Source: Capillidium heterosporum
Lineage: Eukaryota; Entomophthoromycota; Entomophthoromycetes; Entomophthorales; Capillidiaceae
Assembly: GCA_016630905.1 (NCBI GenBank)
Contig: WBMQ01000013.1
Location: forward strand, 372,001 to 436,000
DNA length: 64,000 nucleotides
Reading direction: 5' to 3'
Every line of letters starts with the position of its first letter. The first letter of the stretch is position 1. Positions 48,794-59,017 of the stretch are shown here, in pieces. The translations under genes were made by a program, and so were the position numbers. Below the pieces are notes generated by a model. It was not told where the DNA came from, did no database searches, and saw only the letters and a program-made list of their open reading frames with translations.

Positions 48794-50897
48794 GTGCCTT
48801 TAAAAGAGCAAGCTTCAAGCAAGCAACTTGTAAATACCATAGAATGGAATTCGATTGTATTCCGATATATATATTTAAATCACCCTACTATATACCATTA
48901 ATTTTAACCACATACTTATCTAAATATTACACTACTACGATATTCTTATATTGAACAATAAATCTATTTAATTATATCGTCATTTATCCTTTAAAAATTG
49001 TGAACGTTTTCTACCAGCGACGTTGATATATTTGTTAAACCAATTCGATTTAACTGTTGCCATTACCACCTATCCCTTTTATGTTTAGTGTAGTGTATAT
49101 CATTTTGTATTTAAAATTAAATACAAACTGGCTATATGTAACTATATATACTTTTATTATTATGATGATAAAGTAGTATTGGTTGCTAGTTTCGAACAGA
49201 TAACGAAGTTGCTACTAGTGGTGTTGTAAGCCATCCTTTAACCTTTAAACAATGTATGGATTTTCTAGCTGAACTAGATGGATACAGTTTTGTTATTCCC
49301 TTGTCTCATTAGTATATTTTGTCTTTTCTAAGATTTAATTATATTGGCTCAACTTTAGAGCAAAGATCAATTGGATGTCAATAATCGCTACCTAAATGAA
49401 ATAAACGTTCTTCTAAATGTGCTGAACAATTGTCCGCCCAAAAATCGACATTTAAATGAAAATCCCTGTTGTTTAGATGTGTAACTGGTTTTGAGCTCGA
49501 ATTACCATCAATTAAATAAAAACTTTCGTCATTTAGCTAAATAAAAGGATGTCATATACATAGAATCTTAGTAATAGTCTAAATAGGTTATAAATATATT
49601 TATATTTGACTCGAAATGAACTTTTTAAACTTTTAATTCGATTAAGGTATATACATAGCCTATTCTTACTAAAAGCCAATTTTATTTTGAATACACTATA
49701 TACTTGCCTTAAAAATAGTTTATTATAGCTTTATCCTAATCAATCCTTAGAATTTAAAGATTAGATCGTATTCGACACAACTTTACCCACCTTGAAGGAG
49801 CTGCTATTTAATAGGCCCATTAACTCTAGTTAGATAAATGTTGATTGATTACAATGATAAGTACCTAGCTACTTTTTACAAACTTGAATGCTTTATAAAC
49901 AACATTTAAAAGTAATTATAAACTATAAAGCAACTTCAACTCAGCTTTACTATATGCATCTGTCAGCTGAAAGTTGTAAAATTTTAAATTTCGAAGCTAG
50001 CTATGGAGTACGCTATCAATTTGCTATTGTAATAAAGGTCTAGCTGAAGTTTACTATTTATATGAACGACAATTGCCTATGTTGCTACTGCACAAGTCTA
50101 ATGGCAATGATACAAAGCTTTGACATTTATCGAAAAGGGTTATACTCAGAGACTACAATAAAAATTTAACAGAATAAACACAGTATTGTAAACTATACGA
50201 ATTCGATTAAAGTTAGAATAGTTATATTTTAAACACACATGCAAAAATGACTCATTTAATGTTAGTCAGAATAGTAGTAAAGCTTATAAAACACTTGCTT
50301 TATAACAAATCCTTTTACTGGACTTCAAAGATTTAAATCAACATTACCACCACAACGAATGTGTATATCCAGGAAGACGTCCCTGTAAACTTATTAGATA
50401 CATCCTATAATGACTTTGACTTGTTTATTATATCATAAAGCATCAAGTCCGCAGATCTAATTTCAGAAGCCTGTCAAATATCTATTTACTTCTCTTTATA
50501 AAAATATAGCGAAGATTCTTGAATTCAACAAGTTCGAATAGAAGGCCATTTTAAACACCTTTATGGCAGGTTCCCAGCAAAATTTTCGAATTTCTCAGCT
50601 GGGAGTACTAAAAATAGCTTTTGAATCAGTCTTCGCTACAGGAACCAAATCCCAAGGCAAATTGACTTATCCTTGCCAAAATGAAAATTGTTTCGCCAGC
50701 ACTAAAACAACCGACCTTTAGTGTTTTCATTGCCTGGGATCAAGGAGCTTAAGATGAACCGTAGCTATGGAACTATGATATACTACGCAAATCGATAACA
50801 ACATCTATTAAAATTTAAGAAATTTTGACAGGTATATAAGGCAAGCTTAACGTCAATGAGCTTGATATACATAAACAAACAAGCAAACAGCTACAAT

Positions 50898-50957
50898 ATG
50901 GGTCCCACCTTCATCAAGTTTATTAAGGCCGCCAAGGAGAAGAAGAAGAATGTCTAA
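50898..50957 (+). CDS. 19-residue micropeptide, right-arm copy identical in peptide to 40946
   Basis: Encodes the same 19 residues as 40946-41005. TATA box at 50833-50840, TGTAAATA at 50994-51001. The arms differ by a base in the 5' leader of this gene (left CATTGAAGTT, right CATTGACGTT read in the same direction), not in the peptide. Confidence 0.77.
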   Translation: MGPTFIKFIKAAKEKKKNV

Positions 50958-51563
50958 GTATACTTCAAAAAGATTAGTTTCAAGCGAGCTACCTGTAAAT
51001 ATCCTAGAATAGAATTCAATAGTCTTCCCACATATATACTCTAAAACCCTTACTACATCTCATTGATTTTCCTACGAACCTATGTAAATATTAGGTTATT
51101 TGAACGATACTATACCGAAAATAAATATCCTTAATTGTAATTATTGCTATCCTTTTTCAAAACGTTCTTTAAATATCTATATTTGCAACGCATACTACCC
51201 TAAGTAATCTTTTAAATCTGATACAACTCTTCATACCTTATATCAGTATTGATATAAGCCAGTTATGTATACTTTACTATACAGTTGTTGGAGCTTTAAA
51301 TTAATTATATATGAATATTAGATATATGGACGTAAACTATCTAGGAAACAAACTACAATATATACTCATATAATTTCTTCCTGTCGCATTTAAATATACT
51401 ATTGAAGCTCATAATAACTTATTGTAATCATAGTATGAATAAAATGTACAGATCATCATATATAATAAAATGTGGGAGCTGAAATATGTTTAATATTCGG
51501 TTAAAATAGGTAACAAAAGGTAGATTAAAATTAAATTTTACGATGAACACTACCCTAGGGAAC

Positions 51564-51620
51564 TTAGAAGTTTCGTTTCGCCTTGGCAATTTTGATGAGC
51601 CTGGTAAAAATCGGTCCCAT
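51564..51620 (-). CDS. 18-residue micropeptide (MGP subfamily)
   Basis: Encodes MGPIFTRLIKIAKAKRNF, minus strand, just outside the right arm. A TATATAA box is at 51682-51688, 62 bp upstream. No TGTAAATA is found at the usual place after the stop, where the sequence reads GTTCCCTAGGG. Shares MGPxF, (R/K)LIK and AKAK with the copy at 20886. Confidence 0.68.
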   Translation of the reverse strand: MGPIFTRLIKIAKAKRNF

Positions 51621-51699
51621 ATCGAAGTTATCTATGTAGTTATTATATATATATACTGAATTCAAAGCTATGGCCTTATTTTTATATACTCATTAAAAG

Positions 51700-53730
51700 G
51701 TATTTAGAACCTATAAAATCGAAATATATACAGTGTTGGATAAAGGCCGCACTTGGATCTCAACCTATAACTTTAGCCAGGGGAAAATAGACTCGCTACA
51801 GCAGCTTCAAAATTCCCAAATATGATTACAGACAACAAAAATAGTGTTTTTAAAAATAGTTTTTATAAAATATATCGAGGTTTCTACAGTCAAAAAATAG
51901 AAAGCTCGTCAAAAATCTTCATTTATGGAATTAAATCTTCTATTTGGAGATATCTGTAACTCGAGTTTTGCTAAAATTGACGAATATTCCAAGTAATGCT
52001 TTGTAAAGTGAGCTTCCAGCATCTGAAAAGTTTGCTTTGAGGGGTCGCAACTATGGATTAGAAACCGATGTACATACAAATTAGCTATTCGCTAACATAA
52101 TAAATCTACTTATTCTATAAATGGATCATTTGTAAATCTAGACCGTATTTTAGACTTTATATTAAAAGCTACAGCGTAATTTGCTTGCTCTTATCCTAAC
52201 ATCCTAACTATGAGAGTATTCATTTTCAAAAGCCTCCCTACCTCTGATATTACTTTTTTAAAATCGTTTTAAAGGTAGCAATGGTTGATCACTTTATAAT
52301 CTTTAGATAATGTGCATTTAAAGATTTATTTAGGATGCTAGTAGAACATATGAGTATATCTTTGAAATTGAGATGGAAGCAATCATGTTAACTTACATCA
52401 GATGATAGTTCAAATGTTGGAAGACGTATATTCAATTATGATAACTTGCTACCATTTCAAAACAAGTGCAACTATTTCAATGCAATCTCCTCAATTGCCC
52501 TTCACTTTCACAAACTGATATATTTACAAAAATATTTTAGATGAGACACAAATTGAATAACTGCAAAAACTTTAAATTTTTGTAGGGATATTCGAGCCAT
52601 AATGCCAGAACTATTTGAATTATTTTTAGCAAAATTTACGGACATCTCTAAACCCAAAAACTAGAAACTAAATGCTAATTTGGGATGCCGAAACTAGAAT
52701 AGTGAAGATAAGCTAGCCTCGCTTATAGAAGATGACTAAATGAACTGATCGAATTCGAAATGCTTTCATTGTGCCAAAAGGTAAAAAAAGTAACAAGGAT
52801 ATTAGATTGAATCGCAGTTATCTCGATGCTATATTCCTTGCTTAAATAGGGAAATACTGTTTACGAATCCTTTGTCATCGGTAATTCAAATGGATTCAAG
52901 TATAAATCTTCGAACTTGATGTATATAGACAGGCACTTATAGCTGGGACAACTAAAATAGCTAAATAAAATAAAATCCAATTTGCTGAACCCAGAAAGGA
53001 GGATGGCATTTCTCACCAGTTTAGTGAAAATGGAATTATATTTGAAATAGTAATACGTAAAACAGTATAAACTTTATTAGTTACTTTAAACAGATCCTAC
53101 CCTAAACCTCTACTTTCAGTCAAGTCATCGAACTTCTACCCCATCAAAATATTACATCAACACTAGAAACCTATCACAAACGTTCATTTATCTACATTTA
53201 AAAAATTTTAAAACTTTCAAGTCTTTACTACTTTATTATTCAACTTTTCTTCAGTATTATGTCCATTTTCTTTGACCACCATTAATAACTATTACCGTTA
53301 CCTTTACTTTGGAGATTTCCTTTGCCACTCTCCTTTTTTACTTTCTTGAGATTGTTCGATAAGTTATTTAAGGAATGAGATTGCTTGAGGTTTGTTGCTA
53401 CCTACCTTCTTTCTTAGCTAAAGCTCATAAGCATCGACTATCAAGTCTTACCCTTGAGTTACATTCACGTCGCTAGATTGTTAAACCATTTGTGAGGCAC
53501 TACGTATATACCATATGTATATAAGCCTCACTAAATTTTATTTATCAATAAAGGTCACAATTCTATATGGTAAATTTTCAGTACTAAATTACTAAAGACA
53601 ACATCAGAAGAAAGATATATATAAACACTTATTTAGTTTATTTTTGCTAATCTTTTGAACTTTTGCAGCAGATCAAAGCTATCTAGTAAGGTGTGGAGTA
53701 GTATACATATGAGCATTTAATTATACGTAA
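51700..53730. other. intergenic, no gene recognised
   Basis: Stop-rich. The first few hundred bases are the upstream region of the 51564 gene. Nothing else recognised. Confidence 0.4.
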
Positions 53731-53777
53731 AGCATCTACAAACTATTTCGCTTGGAGTTGGATTCATTTGAAGACGT

Positions 53778-53840
53778 TTAGATGGAGCTCTCGCTCTTTT
53801 TGACAAACTTGGTACAAACGATTATAGGCGGACCTGTCAT
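53778..53840 (-). CDS. 20-residue micropeptide (MTGPP variant with Cys)
   Basis: Encodes MTGPPIIVCTKFVKKSESSI on the minus strand. The TATATAG box is at 53902-53908, 62 bp upstream. TGTAGATG at 53733-53740, 38 nt after the stop, is a degraded form of the 3' element. It is the only copy with a cysteine, and its lysines are fewer; it may be drifting, but start, length and layout are kept. Confidence 0.62.
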   Translation of the reverse strand: MTGPPIIVCTKFVKKSESSI

Positions 53841-54783
53841 AGTGCCATTTAATGATCCATTTTATCAATAAAAATTCTAAATTAAGCTACCTAACCGGGC
53901 TCTATATACACGTCCAATGAGTGGAGTCTGAAGATTAAGTATTCAATCTTTGGGCTTTTGCTCCAAAAGTGCATCTATTATCCATTGAATATCTCTTGTA
54001 ACTTGACGTGGCCAATTCTCACAGGAAGTACGATTGAATGAAGGAGTTAATATTAAAAGGTGTCTAAACGGAAGATGCAATTTAGGCGAGGCCCTTTCAA
54101 CAGAAGGGGCAGGTGGAGATAACAGGTTTAAGTTCTAGTGAAACATGTGGAACTGGGATGAAAGTGTAAAAACTAAAGACGCTAAGTTATATCTAAAAAG
54201 AAACGACAGTATTGAAGTTAATTGAAAAGGGAAAATCCCTTGGCTAAATGAAGTAGAAACTAATGGACTAATTTAACAATTTCCCTTGGTAGATTTGCAA
54301 CTTTTTAGTTCAAACGGTCATCTTCATACTTTTGCCAAATTGTGAAGCAAGTTCAAATAGTATATCTGGATCTATAGGTAGAGTTTGCCAGGAGCTATTT
54401 AATGAGTGGTTGCTCTAACATTACTAGGAAAACCTTTACAAACCTGTTTGAAGCCCTAAAGAATGACAATATGCTCATTTACTACCAATAATTTCAATAG
54501 ATGATATTCTTTATTAGATTAGGTTGGTGTAGTATCTAAATCGAAAACAATTGCAGTATTTAAACATTTAAACAAATTTCCTTCCATACAAATATTGAAT
54601 AATAGTCTATCAAAACTCACGCTAAATTTATTGTAATAGTATCAAACATATTGTGGAAAATTCGACGATATTGGTTTTAATAGGTATTCGAACTAGATTC
54701 CATATTTAAAAGTATCAAAAGATAAGCCTTTATTGAAGTATTTGGGGCGAACTCATTTAGAAGGGACTTTGAAAGTATTTTTC

Positions 54784-54837
54784 TTAGTCCTTGGCTGCTT
54801 TGACAAACTTGATAAGTAAAATCATTTTGAGGATCAT
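54784..54837 (-). CDS. 17-residue micropeptide lacking the Gly-Pro start
   Basis: Encodes MILKMILLIKFVKAAKD; an internal Met at 54825 would give 13 residues. The core LIKFVKAAKD matches other copies, and the TATATAAAG box at 54884-54892 is well placed, but Gly-Pro is missing and no TGTAAATA follows. Either a divergent working copy or one on the way to loss. Confidence 0.45.
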   Translation of the reverse strand: MILKMILLIKFVKAAKD

Positions 54838-54899
54838 CAAAGTTGTTGTTTTGAATACTTTGAGTTGGAAAATGTAAACTCAGCTTTATATACTTTATT

Positions 54900-56925
54900 A
54901 AAACAAGCACATATTATAAACATCCACATTTACGTAGTATTGGATCAGAAGCCTTTACTTACATTTCAAACTATATCTTTATAAGAGCAGACTGCTTGTT
55001 TGTAAGATAGTAAAATATAAAGAATGCTTAGTTTACTGAAATGGCTCTAATGTTTCAAAGTATAGCTGGTAAGGGCAAAGGTAGGAAACTTTTTAACTAT
55101 ATATACTCAAGAAATTTGAATTTCTCATTTGTAGAACCTTTAGCTTACTATTCGACCGACTTTATATATATTCCAAAACTATACCTGCAATTGAAAACTT
55201 TTAATATCCGACATGTTTGCATCAAAAGAAACCAAAGTCAATTAAAGTTGACATATATAAGTTAGATATTAGCTAGCCAAGGAGAATCTCCCTTATTTGA
55301 ATAGGCTTAGATCATTTATAGATATAGGATTTTTACCGCCTAGTTCATTGAAAACTAATCTATAGTATATATATAACTTATAAAAGCATTTTAAACTTTT
55401 ATCTATTTACTTTTAGTAAATTATTCTACCCCTTCCATACTAAACTTCAAACTATATAGAATACCGGTAGGATATATATATTCTCTAAATCAAAGTTTTA
55501 TAAGATAATTATAGTATAAATAAACACTTAGTATATTTAAGGATTTTGATATAGATAACCCTGTTAGCCTATATCAAGTAATTATTGGTCATTATAAGTA
55601 CAGTACATAGCCATTATGACTTGCTATCACTTAAACACTGGAAAATACTCATGTATATACTATCTTTTTCATCGTCCCTATAACTTTTTAAGTTCATATA
55701 GCTGACATAAGTGCTTTAGCTAGGACTTCCAAGCAATCGTCCATGCACCTTGCCAAGATATTTGTAAGGCTCCTAAACTTTAATAGGAATATTTGAGCTG
55801 ACCATTGGTACAATCTATAAAACTTTTGTGACAAACTTAAAGGATGCTTTCCAATTTCCTGTTGTCAAGGCTTGACAGCAGATTTCCGGTACAGGAACTA
55901 GAATGACAAGGGCGAATTGGCTTGCATCTACAAATCATTTTGAAATTTGATCAGATCCAAAATGCGATTGTAATTCCAGTTGATGGTAAAGAAAGACCAA
56001 AGAGTTGAGTAGATTGTAGTTATAGTATTTATACCTTTGATTATGCAGATAGGCCATCTCCATCTTCCAAATTTACAACTTAACCACTCAGGATTAGTAA
56101 CTTTAGATTTTACCAAATTATATATCTTTGCCAAGCACTATTCTGAAGAGACAATTTCAGCTTTCAAATTATAATCTCTCATACTTGTAGTATTATCATA
56201 AGTAAATAAAAATTTCAACTATTATTATATTAACATAAAATAGCTATACTACTATATTGTGGTCCTAAAATATCAAAGTATATATAAATTAGAAACTAAT
56301 AATGACATGTGGTAGCTTTATTTGTAGCAAGTATATTGCCGAATATTTTAACTAATTTACTGTACATTTACTTTCAAAGCCAAAGTTCTGCCCAAAGTTC
56401 TGAAGCTTTCAAGGAAATTTTCAATATAAAAATGTAAAAACATTCTTAGCCTTCTACCATAATGTCAACAAACTTTAAGGTAAATTTGATATCATTACCG
56501 CAGTTTTTTAAGAATTTTAGGTTCAGGATCTTTAGCTGACTAGCAAAGTCAGTATTAGCCTTAAAAAGTTCAAAATAGCGTATATTCTTTGTTTTTGGGT
56601 ATCTAAATTCATTATACTAGATTGAGTACGCTACTTCAATTGACTATTTGAGCAATGAGAGGCACTACCCGCCCTTGCTTCTATTTTTTAAAATCTTGAC
56701 AGATACCAACGAATCCATCATTTTAGAATAAAGGAAAAGACTACAATGTGATATCGCCTTCTTTTCAGTAAATGAACCAAGCTGTATACCTGACACTCTT
56801 GTTATCAAAGCAGACAGAACTAGACATTCCAATATTTTATATATCAACTACATGATCTACAACTCCTCAGATTCTACATGCTCTCTAAATAACTGATTGG
56901 TCTTCAAAAATTACTTTTGGATAGT
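54900..56925. other. intergenic with remnant of a micropeptide upstream region
   Basis: About 55860-56010 resembles, in plus orientation, the far-upstream sequence of the inverted-repeat micropeptide genes (ACAGGAAC, CAAGG, AATTG-CTT blocks), but no peptide gene follows. A frame at 55041-55265 has no family match. Otherwise stop-rich. Confidence 0.35.
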
Positions 56926-56976
56926 ATATAAAAGATGTAGCTGCAACTAAAATTTCAAAATTTTAAACTATCTAAA

Positions 56977-57470
56977 ATGAGTCCCAAGCCTTATTTTTAT
57001 TTTTGCTTTAATATCACAGTGCTTGATAAGTAGTGGAAACCATCTCCAACTAGAACCGAAAACTACAAAAGCAAGGGCATCGATGTAATAACCCATCTCT
57101 CCTTTGACATAGTGGGCTTAAACACATATCTCATGTAGTTTGTGTTCATCATAACTAACTATATCAATCCAAGCTCAACTAACTTGCCTGGGAGCTCCAG
57201 TAATACATGTTTGTGGTGATTGGTTCGATCAGATATTCAATTTACTACTCAGAAAACGTCTCCTGGCACCAATAGGATTCTTGTACGGCCTACCTAGCCG
57301 ATAAAAGGCTTCGTGAATCACAGAATCTTGTTTATCCATATGTTAATGCCGAAGACAACGTACATTGAGATTCTTGAAAGCGCTTCACCAATATGGTAGT
57401 GAACTACGTCGTCAAGTTGGGTGAGCTGATTAGCTAAATCTATTAAAATTGCCTAACGGCTAAATCTCCT
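56977..57470 (+). pseudogene. decayed gene with intact-looking promoter, possibly PQ-loop/cystinosin-like
   Basis: A TATATAAAAG box at about 56926 is followed 50 bp later by ATG and 18 codons, then a stop. After that, coding-like fragments continue in two frames: NYKSKGIDVITHLSFDIVGL, which weakly recalls the N-x-K-x-K-S-x-x-G-L-S-F-D motif of PQ-loop transporters, and later NLVYPYVNAEDN and NMVVNYVVKLGELI. The family assignment is weak; the decayed coding nature is better supported. Confidence 0.3.
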
Positions 57471-57479
57471 TGTTTTCTA

Positions 57480-59017
57480 ATCTTTTTTAAACTGTTACTT
57501 ATTCTGAATTGAACGGGAGATATATCTGTCAAAATCAAATATATTTATATCGAAGCTTATCACCGATTTCCGACAGCTAGGAAGAGTTTACTAAGTTTGA
57601 ACAATATCGACAGCTTATCTAAATTGTTAAAAAATGATAGAACATCGATATGTTTATCGCAAAGCTGGAATGGTGATGAGTTAGTAGCCCTTTTAAAAGT
57701 AAATAAGTTGGTTTTAGGTTATATTGTGATGTTCAAAACAAAAATGTTGCTTTTTATCTAAAGTTAGTAACTTGGTTTTGCAAGCTTCTATCAAGAATTT
57801 TATTTGAGGGTGGGAATATAGAGAACAAATTCAATAAAAAATGTGAACAGAAAAAAGATATTTAAATCTGTAATATCTAAGTAAAGGATAGCTTTATCAA
57901 CAACTTGGAAATTGTTGAGTTTTAATCGCATTTAGTTCTATATCGCCAGTAGTTGGATTTACCAACCTTTATTTATAAATCTATTAAATTGGAGCATGGT
58001 TAATTTGGAGATCGACATTATTTTTAGCTCTTATAGTTCTATGTCTATACAAAAATAAAATACAAATAACCTACATAAACTTTGAATTTCAAGCCAAGAT
58101 AAAAACGTCAAATTATATTTGCTATTTACTTCAAAAAAGAAGTGGAAAATTTATTGTAGATAAACGGTCCCTAACCTAGGATCACGTCAAGTCCAAGACT
58201 ACTATTGCTCATTGATTTGTATCTCTTGAACTCTCCTTGTTGAGCTACAGATATAGGAAGATTGGATATCACTGCTGTAGAACAAAGTGGAAGCGTTCAA
58301 GTCCATTAGCTTTATATATAAGTTGAAATATCAATCAATAGTAAGTAGAAAGCTAATTTTAGACCTCTTTATTCGTTTGATCAATAATGCATTTTTCACG
58401 ATCCAATATTGAAGGGCTTTGTAGTAGGCCAGCCTGATCAATATTAAGCGCTACAGGCTATTACTATTCTGTTCAGATAAGCTTTATAGTTTCCATGATT
58501 AAACTTGGAAAATATTAGTAATTAATGTGAGCAGAATTGTATAAGACTTGCAGTGCTTGTTTAGGATCAAAGCAGTGTCTTTTGGGAATCATAAATTTTC
58601 GGCTTGCACAAGATTTATTTTTGGGCTCAAGTTCAAAATTTGTGTACAAACTCTCAAGCTCTAGTGGCTTGACTGTACAGCTGAGAAGCGATCCCTTCTT
58701 TCTTAAATGGGGAAAATTCCGCCAACTTCCTTTTTAGGCTCAGGTAACTTCAAATCTATCATCCAAAATATCTCCTTACATAGCTTTTAAGCGTCCAACT
58801 TACTAATAGGGAGAATCTGAAACCGATGGGGCAGATGATGCCAGTATACCAGCTGTTTGGAAAGTAAAGTGTCCCTTTAGCTATTGAAAGTTGGATAGGC
58901 AAACCGAATTGGTTTTGAGGATACAGCCAAGTTGAATGAGCTTTGAACGAATATACCCATATACACCTTACAACTAAATCGACACTGAGAGCTTATCAAT
59001 TTGGAAAAGAAACGGAG
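57480..59017. other. intergenic upstream of the transcription factor
   Basis: Stop-rich. The frame at 58537-58737 has no recognisable domain. Nothing else recognised. Confidence 0.4.

Larger units (their letters stand above)
47392..51103 (-). repeat. right arm of the 3.7-kb inverted repeat
   Basis: Reverse complement of 40800-44511, see the left arm. Contains plus-strand copies of both micropeptide genes with intact TATA boxes and 3' elements. Confidence 0.92.

Noticed and set aside
15213-54837. N-myristoylation of the MGP peptides
   Set aside because: Pro directly after the N-terminal Gly is not accepted in the usual myristoylation pattern, and many copies start MTGP or MSGP.
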